Numbered from the stretch's first letter, positions 8,156-15,908 are shown. The stretch: 64,000 bases of DNA from Candidatus Acidulodesulfobacterium acidiphilum (GCA_008534395.1 SHMQ01000002.1:62001-126000), one strand, 5' to 3'. Notes: generated by a model from the letters alone, not told the origin. Made by a program: numbers and translations.

Positions 8156-8816
8156 TATCATACGTTTTGAAGCTCATTGCAAGTATTTTTTTTCTTATTT
8201 TTTTTACCTTTAAATCCAGATAATTTCTATTGAGCCTGTTAAAATAAACTTTGCTAATACAGGCTATATTGTGATATCCCGTCGCATAATCTAAAAGAGA
8301 CGGATAATTATTGTTTTGCCAAGTTTCTATAAAATTATGCCAAAATATAGCCTCGCCGATTTTTATCGCTAAAACAGGCCTTGACAAGAGTTCACTATAA
8401 GAAGTTATTTTATATCCCATTTTTTGCATTTTTGAAAGCGTCCAGAACTTTATATTTATCTGAGGGTAGCCGTAATCGTATTTATTATAAATCCCCCTAT
8501 TAAATTTAAAATTATCGGATTCGGTTAATAGAATAGCTATATAAAGTTTTTTAAAGTCTTTTTTAACCGATTTGCTTTCTAATAAAACTTTGCCCGGACC
8601 GCATAGATATTTATTGTATCTGCAAACCCTGCTGTTTATATCTTTAAGAGATTGAGATTCAATAACCTCTTTTAAGTCCGCTTTGCGGACAGTGCGGACA
8701 ACATTTCTTTTTTTAATAGTTTTTTTGGCTTGTCCGCTTTGCGCATAACCTGCGTAAAAACCTAAAAATAAAACTATTAAAGTAACAAATGTAAAGAAAA
8801 AAGCTTTTTTGACCAT
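8145..8816 (-). CDS. Secreted lysozyme-like transglycosylase
   Basis: 223 residues with a signal peptide (MVKKAFFFTFVTLIVLFLGF...GYAQ). The mature domain has LYIAILLTESDNFKFNRG with a candidate catalytic Glu, YDYGYPQINIKFW, and YPSLLDYATGYHNIAC, which parallels the E..., G.MQ and A..YN.G blocks of soluble lytic transglycosylases in a diverged form. It probably opens peptidoglycan for the transfer apparatus. A GTCCGC palindrome plus half-site (8673-8700) lies inside the coding region after the signal peptide (VVRTVRKADLK), as if inserted in frame. Confidence 0.7.
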   Translation of the reverse strand: MVKKAFFFTFVTLIVLFLGFYAGYAQSGQAKKTIKKRNVVRTVRKADLKEVIESQSLKDINSRVCRYNKYLCGPGKVLLESKSVKKDFKKLYIAILLTESDNFKFNRGIYNKYDYGYPQINIKFWTLSKMQKMGYKITSYSELLSRPVLAIKIGEAIFWHNFIETWQNNNYPSLLDYATGYHNIACISKVYFNRLNRNYLDLKVKKIRKKILAMSFKTYDNVN

Positions 8817-8852
8817 TGCATAACCTCTCTTTCGATTATTTATATAGCGAAG

Positions 8853-9074
8853 TTATTTTAAAATTTCAGGATATACTGTTATTATTTCGTTTAATTCTTC
8901 TCTTATCCTCTCCGATATTGATTCCGCTATATAATCCCCAGCGTTGTTTATAAGATAATCTTTAATTTTTTGAAACTGCTTATCTGTTAGCGTTTTATCC
9001 AATATATCCTCGAAGTTGCTCTTGTCGTACCACTGCGGCACAAATAAATCTTTATATTCTTCGTTCAAGTCCAT
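8853..9074 (-). CDS. Hypothetical acidic protein (73 aa)
   Basis: Unrecognised, acidic and helical (MDLNEEYKDLFVPQWYDK). ATG 9074 follows GAGGATTTTAAA. The stop codon TAA begins the leader motif before the transglycosylase gene. It is one of a run of small element-specific genes, each with its own ribosome site. Confidence 0.6.
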   Translation of the reverse strand: MDLNEEYKDLFVPQWYDKSNFEDILDKTLTDKQFQKIKDYLINNAGDYIAESISERIREELNEIITVYPEILK

Positions 9075-9122
9075 TTTAAAATCCTCTTTTTTAATTTGTC
9101 CGGCAAACGGACAAGTTATTTT

Positions 9123-9368
9123 TTAAATTAAGTGCCCTTTTCTTAAAAATAAAATAGGTTCGGAGTATAAAAATTTCTTTATATCTAAAATTGCAAACCA
9201 TTCCGAAGCGGGATAGTCTTTAGGAATCTCTTTGTAATAATGGCGACCATCTTCTTTTTTTAAATATATTGCTCCGTGATAACTTGAAGATAAAGGTTTA
9301 TAATAAACATAAAACGAGTCATCTTTTATGTCGTTAATTAATTTTTCAATAAAATCTTTATTTGTCAT
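9123..9368 (-). CDS. Hypothetical protein (81 aa)
   Basis: Unrecognised. The protein is rich in aromatic residues (SFYVYYKPLSSSYHG, GRHYYKEIPKDYPASEWF), suggesting a compact alpha/beta fold. Start ATG 9368 is preceded by GAGGCG. A GTCCG palindrome (9095-9118) follows its end. Confidence 0.6.
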   Translation of the reverse strand: MTNKDFIEKLINDIKDDSFYVYYKPLSSSYHGAIYLKKEDGRHYYKEIPKDYPASEWFAILDIKKFLYSEPILFLRKGHLI

Positions 9369-9397
9369 TTTACGCCTCGCTTAAATTTTACAAGTTA

Positions 9398-9601
9398 TTA
9401 TATATAAGCCGCTTGTTTTTCGGCATTTACAAGCACGAAAAACGGCTTACCGAAAATATCGTAAAACTCCCTCGTCTCGAAAGCTTTTGCTTCTCCGTTT
9501 TCGTATGCAAAATATACCTCATCGTCCTCGATGTTTTCAACCGCCCTGCCTAATAAAATAAAATTCCCGTTTTCGGCTTTTTGATATACTTGGTATCTCA
9601 T
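9398..9601 (-). CDS. Hypothetical protein (67 aa)
   Basis: Unrecognised. Start set at ATG 9601 because GGGGGTG lies six bases upstream. The product (MRYQVYQKAENGNFILLGRA) looks like a small beta-sheet protein with acidic patches. The leader motif TAACTTCGCTATAGA precedes it and contains the stop codon of the upstream gene. Confidence 0.6.
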   Translation of the reverse strand: MRYQVYQKAENGNFILLGRAVENIEDDEVYFAYENGEAKAFETREFYDIFGKPFFVLVNAEKQAAYI

Positions 9602-9632
9602 TTTGTTCACCCCCTTTATATCTATAGCGAAG

Positions 9633-10034
9633 TTATATCGTCCCGTATTTATTCTTATCTAACCTTCCCAAAAAAACATTTAAATCGTCCGCCCGCCGTT
9701 CTGTTTCTCTTTTCTGGCTTTCAATATAACCTCTTATCTTATTCATGTAATCTTTAATCGCGTCTGCGGCCTCGGCGTCGTTGAAATTATATCCGTCTAT
9801 CTCGTCTAAGCATATACCGGCAAGTCCAAAACTATACGAATATAAAGGTTTGTCGTCATAGTCTATAAACTCGTCTTCTAAAACGGTTACTTTCGTTTTT
9901 ATGGTTTCTCCAGTTTCGCCATCTTTTGCCGTAAATTCTTTTGATTCAAATTCCTCCGTAAATTCGTTTTCCCCGATTTTTACCGATTTGTTTAAATCTT
10001 CGATGAAATCGTAAAGTATTTCATTGGTTGTCAT
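9633..10034 (-). CDS. Hypothetical acidic protein (133 aa)
   Basis: Unrecognised; strongly acidic, with a predicted beta-rich centre (ETIKTKVTVLEDEFIDYDD) and a helical end (KDYMNKIRGYIESQKRETER). The ATG overlaps the TGA of the upstream gene (ATGA), so the two are translationally coupled. Good GGAGGG ribosome site. It ends with DKNKYGTI, whose stop is the TAA of the leader motif. Confidence 0.65.
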   Translation of the reverse strand: MTTNEILYDFIEDLNKSVKIGENEFTEEFESKEFTAKDGETGETIKTKVTVLEDEFIDYDDKPLYSYSFGLAGICLDEIDGYNFNDAEAADAIKDYMNKIRGYIESQKRETERRADDLNVFLGRLDKNKYGTI

Positions 10035-10282
10035 AATCCCTCCGCCGTTATTTTTGGTCTTGTTGTTTCCATTATTTCAAAGTCGTCTCTCGTCAATCTT
10101 GATTCGGGCAATATATAACCCTGTTTTATAGCATATTCCGTGTCCTCTATTTCTTCTTTTATCGCCTGTTCGGCTTCTTCCGCCGTATCGAAGTATTCAG
10201 GAATTTCGTTTCCGGATTCATCTTCCGTTGTCCATGTATTAGACCATCCGTCTGCCAAAGAATAGGTTAACACCTCAAACAT
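10031..10282 (-). CDS. Hypothetical acidic protein (83 aa)
   Basis: Unrecognised, acidic (PEYFDTAEEAEQAIKEEI), with the look of small plasmid/phage proteins that carry a YSLADGW-type N-terminus. Starts at ATG 10282 after GGAGATTATT and overlaps the next gene by four bases (ATGA). Confidence 0.65.
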   Translation of the reverse strand: MFEVLTYSLADGWSNTWTTEDESGNEIPEYFDTAEEAEQAIKEEIEDTEYAIKQGYILPESRLTRDDFEIMETTRPKITAEGL

Positions 10283-10329
10283 AATAATCTCCGTTTTATT
10301 TGTTATTTTCTTTATTTATTTTAGCGAAG

Positions 10330-10509
10330 TTATTCGTTTTCCTTGAAAAACCGGCATTCGCATTTGCAGTTTGCGATATCTTCGTAGTTGTAATTAAATA
10401 CTCCGCCCGGCTCTAAATCGTTAATGGTTTCGTCGTTGCATTTAGCTAATTCATCGCCCTCCTCAAATAACTGGCATTTTTTGCATTTTTCGGTTTCTAT
10501 TAATAACAT
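10330..10509 (-). CDS. Cysteine-rich small zinc-binding-like protein (59 aa)
   Basis: A 59-codon frame with a strong AAGGAGATAAAAG start context. It has two cysteine clusters: CKKC near residue 9-12 plus C24, and CKCEC at 48-52, a pattern typical of a small zinc ribbon. Its stop codon is again the TAA of a TAACTTCGCTA motif. Function unknown; such proteins often bind nucleic acid. Confidence 0.65.
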   Translation of the reverse strand: MLLIETEKCKKCQLFEEGDELAKCNDETINDLEPGGVFNYNYEDIANCKCECRFFKENE

Positions 10510-10528
10510 CTTTTATCTCCTTTCAGTT

Positions 10529-10669
10529 TTAATTTTGTTTTTCTTTAATCTCGCTGTTGCGCTCTTTTTCTTCTAATTTTTGGATTCTTATTTCTAACTT
10601 TTCTAATCTTTCATAAAAATAATCTAAGTCAATTATAATTTCTTCTATGGTTTTCACTGGAATTTTCAT
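10529..10669 (-). CDS. Small coiled-coil protein (46 aa)
   Basis: A 46-residue frame starting at ATG 10669 after GAGGAGATTCAA. From residue 20 it is a heptad-like helix (RLEKLEIRIQKLEEKE). It lies 20 bases before the Cys-rich protein gene on the same strand. Unknown role; likely a dimerising accessory peptide. Confidence 0.5.
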   Translation of the reverse strand: MKIPVKTIEEIIIDLDYFYERLEKLEIRIQKLEEKERNSEIKEKQN

Positions 10670-10705
10670 TTGAATCTCCTCGCCCCGAAGGGCCTTAAAT
10701 GTTAT

Positions 10706-10760
10706 ATTAAAGAGCGGGGGGATTGCAAGAGGACTAATCCGTTTACCCCCGCTCTTTAAT
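10706..10760. promoter_or_regulatory. 15-bp perfect inverted repeat between genes
   Basis: Arms ATTAAAGAGCGGGGG (10706-10720) and its exact complement (10746-10760) enclose a 25-base loop. It lies between the 129-aa gene and the small coiled-coil gene, directly downstream of the leader motif at 10761. It may be a terminator-like or attenuating hairpin; no run of T follows on the minus strand. Confidence 0.65.
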
Positions 10761-10771
10761 ACATAGCGAAG

Positions 10772-11161
10772 TTATCCGTTTTTACAAAGGGAATTAATGT
10801 ATTCCCTTACTTCATCTGCCATATACTCGGGAACATAGACACATTCAAGGTCTTCCGTTTTATCCGGGTAAACCCTTATCGCCTCTATACCCCCGTCTTC
10901 GCCTGTCCAAATCAAATCGGCGCTTCCTTTGACGATGTGTTTCGACAGCAACTCCGCAAAATCTTCGCTGTCGTAAAACTTTCCATAATAGTCGTCCATC
11001 TCTATTTCATAATATTCAGTTGAATCCTTACGAACTAAATTGAGAATCTTAGCTTCACCCATGCCACTGTCCAGTTTTGCAATTTTTTCGTTTAACTCCT
11101 CGATGTCTTTAATTTTGACATCCAAACTAAAACTATAATCAAATGTGCTTTCGTATCCCAT
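10772..11161 (-). CDS. Hypothetical protein (129 aa)
   Basis: Unrecognised. An alternating beta pattern (YSFSLDVKIKDIEELNEKI; YYEIEMDDYYGKFYD) with an acidic surface and C-terminal helix (YMADEVREYINSLCKNG). Starts at ATG 11161 after a GGGGGTATCGCAAA region. Begins with MGYE like the 127-aa protein at 12,265-12,648, but the rest is not similar. Confidence 0.65.
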   Translation of the reverse strand: MGYESTFDYSFSLDVKIKDIEELNEKIAKLDSGMGEAKILNLVRKDSTEYYEIEMDDYYGKFYDSEDFAELLSKHIVKGSADLIWTGEDGGIEAIRVYPDKTEDLECVYVPEYMADEVREYINSLCKNG

Positions 11162-11223
11162 TTTGCGATACCCCCTTTTTAATTATTTATTTTATATATC
11201 TTTAGCGAAGTTGCCGCATACGT

Positions 11224-11469
11224 TCAATCTAAATCAATCATTGACACAATGTTTTTTATCTCTTCTTTTTCAAGAATAACATAAGAAAACGCCTCGTTAG
11301 AAAAAGCGTAATCATCCGTTCTATACTCGATGTATTCGTCTATATCCATGCCGTCATAATCGCCGCCGCCCTCGTCGATAATTTTCCTTGAGTCCTTATT
11401 AAAAACTTCTACGCTTCTGAATTCATTATTTGCGATTATAACTATAATTGCCTTATCGTCTTTTTTCAT
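11224..11469 (-). CDS. Hypothetical acidic protein (81 aa)
   Basis: Unrecognised, acidic. The first strand is hydrophobic (KAIIVIIANNEFRSVEVF) and the centre is Asp/Gly-rich (DEGGGDYDGMDIDEY), giving a small alpha/beta look. ATG 11469 follows GAGGGCAGATT. A GTCCGC/GCGGA palindrome (11503-11520) lies upstream. Confidence 0.6.
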   Translation of the reverse strand: MKKDDKAIIVIIANNEFRSVEVFNKDSRKIIDEGGGDYDGMDIDEYIEYRTDDYAFSNEAFSYVILEKEEIKNIVSMIDLD

Positions 11470-11522
11470 AATCTGCCCTCTTGTTTTTAATTGTATTTAT
11501 TTGCTTGTCCGCACGGCGGAAA

Positions 11523-11783
11523 TTATTTTTTTAATGTAATATTATATTTCTTGACTATCTCTTTAAAATCCCTATTGCCGATTCTCTCATCGTCCGTATA
11601 AACCATGCGGTCGCCCGTATTATCCACGATATACTTGAAATATCCCCGTCTATCCCTGCCAATTACTAAAATCTTATTTTCTTCAAAATCGATTTGAATA
11701 CCTGCGCCTTTTGAAAATGTGCTGAAATAAAATATAATTTTCCTTGAGCTTCGTTCTTTAAACGAATAATTAATAAATGGCAT
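11523..11783 (-). CDS. Hypothetical protein (86 aa)
   Basis: Unrecognised, basic and beta-rich (SRKIIFYFSTFSKGAGIQID; ILVIGRDRRGYFKYIVD). Start ATG 11783 follows GGGGATAAAAC. Lies in the same run of short genes, with the leader motif upstream at 11,808-11,821. Confidence 0.6.
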   Translation of the reverse strand: MPFINYSFKERSSRKIIFYFSTFSKGAGIQIDFEENKILVIGRDRRGYFKYIVDNTGDRMVYTDDERIGNRDFKEIVKKYNITLKK

Positions 11784-11840
11784 GTTTTATCCCCTTTTTA
11801 TCTTATCTATATAGCGAAGTTCCGCTATCGAGATTAATAA

Positions 11841-12185
11841 TTACCACTTATCGCAATCATTCTTGTATTGCTTTAATATGCAGTATTCGGCATAATCGGA
11901 CGGTTCGTTATTAAAGAAACCCTTAACGGCTTCGTCAAGAAATAAATACTGCTCTGTTAATTTATCGTTTCTAAAAAAATAAGTTGTTTCTTTACTTATA
12001 TCGTTAACGCTTGGCAATGAAATATAATAAGAATTTTCTTTCACAAAATCTAAAAGTTTTGAATAAAAAAAATCGTTCAAAACGGAATCCTTATAATTTG
12101 GCGGAGTGATATAATCTTCCCTTATGATATCTCTATCGCAAAATATTCCGTCAAGAACCGACTTATCTCTATTAAAAATTAGCAT
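11841..12185 (-). CDS. Hypothetical protein (114 aa)
   Basis: Unrecognised; helical, acidic and aromatic (DFFYSKLLDFVKENSYYISL). Starts at ATG 12185 after AATGGTGAAAAA. No signal peptide or membrane span. Followed by a 25-base AT-rich gap and a leader motif. Confidence 0.6.
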   Translation of the reverse strand: MLIFNRDKSVLDGIFCDRDIIREDYITPPNYKDSVLNDFFYSKLLDFVKENSYYISLPSVNDISKETTYFFRNDKLTEQYLFLDEAVKGFFNNEPSDYAEYCILKQYKNDCDKW

Positions 12186-12264
12186 TTTTTCACCATTTTT
12201 TAAGTTATTTTGCTTTGCTGATAAAAAGAATTAATTTTTATCAGCAAAGCAATTTTCGTTAAAA

Positions 12265-12648
12265 TTAAACATATTCTTCTTTGACATACGGACACAATGA
12301 CTGTAAATTGTTTATAGTATAAAAAACCGTATCGTCGCTAAAATCCTTTTCCCTTAAAGCAAGTTCATCGTGTTCCCAATAATCGCTTGTATTTAGTTCT
12401 ACTCTTATCATTGTTTCTTCGTTATCGGTTTTTATAAGAACCATTTCGGCTCTGTTCCAACATTCGTCTTCATACACAACAAAACAAATATCATTAATTT
12501 TTATCTTAAAATAATCTTCAAGTTCTTTTATTGCTTCAGGTTTGTTTTTCCTTAAATAATCTACAAATTCTTTTCTTATATCTTCGCCTAAATTTTCTAA
12601 TTCTTTTTCCATTTCTTTATATTTTTTTACTAAATCTTCGTATCCCAT
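12265..12648 (-). CDS. Hypothetical protein (127 aa)
   Basis: Unrecognised. The N-terminal 50 residues form an acidic helix (VKKYKEMEKELENLGEDIRK). The rest alternates strands with conserved-looking YEDECWNRAEMVLIKT. ATG 12648 is preceded by GGGGGGGGTGG. An AATT-centred inverted repeat (TTTTGCTTTGCTGATAAAAA near 12,213 against 12,237) lies just downstream and could terminate transcription. Confidence 0.6.
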   Translation of the reverse strand: MGYEDLVKKYKEMEKELENLGEDIRKEFVDYLRKNKPEAIKELEDYFKIKINDICFVVYEDECWNRAEMVLIKTDNEETMIRVELNTSDYWEHDELALREKDFSDDTVFYTINNLQSLCPYVKEEYV

Positions 12649-12710
12649 TTATATCCACCCCCCCTTTTTTTAAATTATTTATTTATATATAAATAGCGAA
12701 GTTAAAACCT

Positions 12711-12962
12711 TTAAAAACAGTAATAAGAAATATAATCGTCTCCCTGTTTTTTGGCAATTTCCATATCTTCTTTTATTACTTTTTTTGTTTCTTCCCTGAT
12801 ATATTCATCTTTTAATGCTTTTTTTAATTTCTCTAAAGATATCTCGATTATACCGGCAGCATTAGAATTAAGCATATCTATATCGATATACCTTAACAGC
12901 TCCCCTATCGAAAAAGAATATTCGTATTCAAGCTTTATTATCCTGTGCGCTCCTACCCCCAT
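12711..12962 (-). CDS. Hypothetical protein (83 aa)
   Basis: Unrecognised. Helix-rich and acidic at the end (YIREETKKVIKEDMEIAKKQ). ATG 12962 follows GAGGTGTAAAA. It is the gene immediately downstream of the orphan msr-msd RNA (13,046-13,182), so it may share that transcript. Confidence 0.6.
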   Translation of the reverse strand: MGVGAHRIIKLEYEYSFSIGELLRYIDIDMLNSNAAGIIEISLEKLKKALKDEYIREETKKVIKEDMEIAKKQGDDYISYYCF

Positions 12963-13045
12963 TTTTACACCTCATCTTATTTATTTTTTTTATTTGATTT
13001 AAGTTTTTTTTATAAGGCGGTTTAGCTTTAAACTATCCCGCCCGC

Positions 13046-13182
13046 ATAGGCACTTAAGTTCCATAATAAGCTCCGCCTGCGGAGCTTTAGGAACGACATA
13101 TCCGTATCTAACCTCATTGTCTCGCTATGCCGAATCAGCATAGCTATTAATTCTCTAAGTTGTTTTTTTATTTACTGCCTAT
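13046..13182 (-). ncRNA. Orphan retron msr-msd RNA (no adjacent RT)
   Basis: On the minus strand the RNA is bounded by complementary a1/a2 ends, ATAGGCA (13176-13182) and TGCCTAT (13046-13052). After a1 comes GTAAA..ACAACTTAG, a hairpin GCTATGC-TGATTC-GGCATAGC (13124-13144), and a long msd-like hairpin at 13058-13094 (GTTCC.. AAGCTCCGC/GCGGAGCTT ..GGAAC). Order, spacing and loop match the RT-linked copy at 15,681-15,884, with compensatory changes in both the a1/a2 and msr stems (G-C for A-T; C-G for T-A). It lies between the peptidase gene and the 83-aa gene. Confidence 0.8.
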
Positions 13183-13231
13183 ATTTTTATAGCGAAGTTA
13201 TTCATTTTTCTTTTTTGTCCGCATTGCGTAT

Positions 13232-13984
13232 TTAATATTCTTCTTCATTAAATAAATACTTCCTGTATTGTAATAAATCTTCCCTCGTCAATTCAGGAAA
13301 GTCGGCGGCAAAAGGAAAATCTAAATCGTCCGTTAAATATTCATTTATTTTTATATCCGGAATTTGAAAATTTATAAGCCTTAAACATTTTTTTAAGGTA
13401 AAATGCATACTCGATAAACTCAAATACTCGTGGGCGGTATGCTCGTTATAGAACCCCGCCGAAAGATTAACGTTAAATCTTGAAAATCTTGACGAAAGCG
13501 TTAAAACGTCAGAATAACTGCCGATATTTTCTTTATATCCAAGCTTTTTGAAAATACGGTTTATATCTTCGCTCCCATAACCGTAATTAACAAATTCCCT
13601 AAATCCCCGACGGTCAAGCCCGACAAAAAGCTTATGCTTTATGTCGTTAAAATCCATACAAAAAGCATTTACTCCCGCCTTTGTGGTTTCCTCGAAGTCT
13701 GTTATTAATATAGAAGCCCCCGCTTTCGCGAGGCTATAGGCTATCCAGACGCCCGCCCTGTCGTCGGCTCCCAAAATACCGTTTCTGTTGTAAATAAAAT
13801 CGCCATATCGCTTTATATTAAATTCATTATCTCTTTTAACCGTATCGACGTGCGCATTGAAAAGAACGTCCGTATTACTTCCTTCTAAATAAAAATATGT
13901 TTTCTTATAAATCCCGTTTTTAAAAACCTTTTTAAAGTTATAAAATATTTCCTCTTTGCTTGCCGTTAGAAATTTTTTTATCAT
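13232..13984 (-). CDS. M20/M28-like zinc metallopeptidase
   Basis: 250 residues with the metal-site order of co-catalytic zinc peptidases: FNAHVDTV (His45, Asp47), ILGADDRAGVW (bridging Asp near 74-75), TDFEETTKAG (Glu98/99), GLDRRG (Asp), SYSDV and EHTAHEYLS (final His). It is shorter than most M20/M28 enzymes, lacking a lid domain. ATG 13984 follows AAAGGAG and abuts the stop of the previous gene. It lies between the reverse transcriptase and the orphan msr-msd RNA, so it could belong to the retron system; equally it could be an unrelated element gene. Confidence 0.8.
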   Translation of the reverse strand: MIKKFLTASKEEIFYNFKKVFKNGIYKKTYFYLEGSNTDVLFNAHVDTVKRDNEFNIKRYGDFIYNRNGILGADDRAGVWIAYSLAKAGASILITDFEETTKAGVNAFCMDFNDIKHKLFVGLDRRGFREFVNYGYGSEDINRIFKKLGYKENIGSYSDVLTLSSRFSRFNVNLSAGFYNEHTAHEYLSLSSMHFTLKKCLRLINFQIPDIKINEYLTDDLDFPFAADFPELTREDLLQYRKYLFNEEEY

Positions 13985-14845
13985 TTATATGCTCCTTTTA
14001 TAATCTGCTAAAGCCTCTTTAATAGAACCGCAGCAGGCTATCCTTGAATGTCTTTTATGTTCAGCTTGTCCGCAAATCGGACAAATGTATTCCTGATTTT
14101 CTAATTCATTGTAAAAAACTTCTTTTATCATTAGGCTTTTAAAATCTTCTACCTCGCTGTCTTTAACCGCTATAAAAGGGTCTAAATAAGTGCCGTGCAT
14201 AGCACCCGCCCCGTTATATTCTTTAATCTTGTATTTTTCTATACCTATTAATTTAGCTATTTCCTGCCTCATCGTTTCCCCGTCAAATTGAGAGCCGTAA
14301 TTTTTAAACATTAAAAAACCTTTTTTGCCGTCTTTTTCATAGAAATATAGCCAAGCCCTGCTCGTCTTTCTGCCTTTTTCCTGCGAAAATAAAATCGCCG
14401 TTCCGGGCATTAATGCCCATTTAGGGACGCCGTGCGAATAACAACCGCCATCGGCAAAACAAGACTTAAATGTTGCGAAATCCGAAGGACTTAACATATC
14501 CGCAGGATTTGTAGATATAATAAAATCCGTTTTTCTGTCATAAGCTCCCGATGCATATAATTCAAAGTCGGCGGTATAGTCGTATCCCTTTTCTTTTGCT
14601 TTTTTGACTATAAACCTTGTAAACTTTCCGTCGTCGGTAAGCCTGTTTTTTATTATCTCTTCGTCCGTTATCGTTTGACCTGTAAAGCTTCCGTAATATC
14701 TTTTTAAATTTTTTAAATCCCACCTGTCCAAACCGGCAGGTAAAAACATTTTCGTTCTGTAATTATTTTCTTTATTATGTTTTAGCAATATCCTTGTTTT
14801 TTCCTTTGCGGTATTTAACGTGTCTATAAAAAAATCGTTTAGCAT
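13985..14845 (-). CDS. Unknown protein with C-terminal zinc ribbon, between RT and peptidase
   Basis: 286 residues. The centre holds ISTNPADMLSPSDFATFKSC followed by GGCYSHGVPKWALMPGTAIL and R-x-W-x-Y; similar STHP-D-x3-S ... SC ... G.Y..G patterns occur in a widespread phage/plasmid protein group of unknown role. The end has CPICGQ and ACCGS, a zinc ribbon; the DNA coding the ribbon carries a full GTCCGCAAATCGGAC palindrome (about 14,068-14,083). The start follows AAAGGGAG. It directly follows the reverse transcriptase gene, so it is a candidate retron effector (inference). Confidence 0.7.
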   Translation of the reverse strand: MLNDFFIDTLNTAKEKTRILLKHNKENNYRTKMFLPAGLDRWDLKNLKRYYGSFTGQTITDEEIIKNRLTDDGKFTRFIVKKAKEKGYDYTADFELYASGAYDRKTDFIISTNPADMLSPSDFATFKSCFADGGCYSHGVPKWALMPGTAILFSQEKGRKTSRAWLYFYEKDGKKGFLMFKNYGSQFDGETMRQEIAKLIGIEKYKIKEYNGAGAMHGTYLDPFIAVKDSEVEDFKSLMIKEVFYNELENQEYICPICGQAEHKRHSRIACCGSIKEALADYKRSI

Positions 14846-14914
14846 TTTTAAAACTCCCTTTTATTTGTCCGCAATGCGAACTTTTTAACTTCCTATATAT
14901 TTAGCGAAGTTAAA

Positions 14915-15634
14915 TTAACCAAAAATCCCCGCCTTACTTTTAACCATTTTCCCGTAATTTTGCAAAAAAACAACCTTGCCTTGATGTTTTTCCGCCCTGA
15001 TTTTCTTTTTCATTTCTTTTGTTAATCCGACTTTTTGATTAACGACAAGACCGCAAACATATTGCCTTTTCCAAGACGGCATTTTCTTTACTTTTTCGTA
15101 ATTTATTTCCATACCGTATTTATTTAACTGCTTAACTATAAAAGATAAGGCTTTTTCCATAAGGTCATAGTCGTTTCCCGAAAAAGTTAAATCGTCTGCA
15201 TATCTCGTATATGCTATATTAAACCCAGCTAATTTTTTGGCGGTTTTATAATCGAATTTTTTTAAATATAAATTTGCTATATAGGGGCTCGTCGGCGCTC
15301 CCTGCGGAAGTCTCTTGCCTTTTCCGTCTTTAAAATCATAAAAACAAAGACCCCATTTAAGCTTTGCTTTTATAATCGATTTAGCTTTTTCAAGCGTAAT
15401 AGAAGGAAAAAAATCTTTTATATCTATTGAATAAACGAATCTTTTATTTACGTGCGGTTTTGCGTTTGAAACTATGCTTTTGTTCGGCGTAAATCCGTGC
15501 GTATAAGGGCTGGCAGGATAGGCTTTATATAAGTATTTCAAATAATCTTCCTGCCTCTTTTTCGTTATGGGGTCTGGAGCTTCGATATGCCTCGTTCCTC
15601 CGTTTTTTTTCGGAATTTCAAAAACCCTATACAT
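14915..15634 (-). CDS. Retron-type reverse transcriptase
   Basis: 239 residues from ATG 15634, which has a perfect AAAGGAGG site; a longer frame to 15679 lacks one and overlaps the msr-msd RNA. Conserved blocks in order: IPKKNGGTRHIEAP, THGFTPNKSIVSNAKPH, YSIDIKDFFPSI (catalytic Asp), RLPQGAPTSPYIANLYL, YTRYADDLTFSG (YADD, residues 145-148), EINYEKVKKM and VCGLVVNQK, the retron equivalent of V-T-G-L-V-V-N. It is shorter than the usual ~300 residues: the N-terminal helix and the thumb end (..NYGKMVKSKAGIFG) are cut down. A structured retron RNA lies immediately upstream, as expected. Confidence 0.93.
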   Translation of the reverse strand: MYRVFEIPKKNGGTRHIEAPDPITKKRQEDYLKYLYKAYPASPYTHGFTPNKSIVSNAKPHVNKRFVYSIDIKDFFPSITLEKAKSIIKAKLKWGLCFYDFKDGKGKRLPQGAPTSPYIANLYLKKFDYKTAKKLAGFNIAYTRYADDLTFSGNDYDLMEKALSFIVKQLNKYGMEINYEKVKKMPSWKRQYVCGLVVNQKVGLTKEMKKKIRAEKHQGKVVFLQNYGKMVKSKAGIFG

Positions 15635-15650
15635 TTTCAAATCCTCCTTT

Positions 15651-15672
15651 GGCGGGATTTTAATATCCCGCC
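15651..15672 (-). promoter_or_regulatory. Hairpin just upstream of the RT ribosome site
   Basis: A perfect inverted repeat GGCGGGAT-TTTA-ATCCCGCC ends a few bases before the AAAGGAGG site of the reverse transcriptase. It separates the end of the msr-msd RNA from the coding region and could limit read-through or control translation. Confidence 0.55.
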
Positions 15673-15680
15673 GTTGCATT

Positions 15681-15884
15681 AATAGACACTAAAAGTAAGC
15701 GGGGGCGGCGAAGAGTTCGCAGAGGTAAAGCGTATTCCCCACTATCTTTTTTTTCCTGTAGCTTTACCTTGCGAATCGTCGCCGCCAGAGCGGAAACCTG
15801 ATAAAGCTAAACCTGATTAACTTGTTATGCCGAAACAGCATAACCGTTGCAAGAACTAAGTTGTTTGTCTTTTTACTGTCTATT
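15681..15884 (-). ncRNA. Retron msr-msd RNA linked to the RT
   Basis: Minus-strand RNA bounded by a1 AATAGACA (15877-15884) and a2 TGTCTATT (15681-15688). After a1 come ACAACTTAG with a candidate branching G, then hairpin GTTATGC-TGTTTC-GGCATAAC (15824-15844), whose loop TGTTTCGGCA is the same as in the well-known Ec86 msr. A long msd stem follows (15704-15786), pairing GGCGGCGA..TTCGCA..GGTAAAGC with GCTTTACC..TGCGAA..TCGCCGCC. The RT gene starts about 45 bases downstream. This is the standard retron layout. Confidence 0.9.
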
Positions 15885-15908
15885 TTGATATCTTAATAAC
15901 GAGTTATT

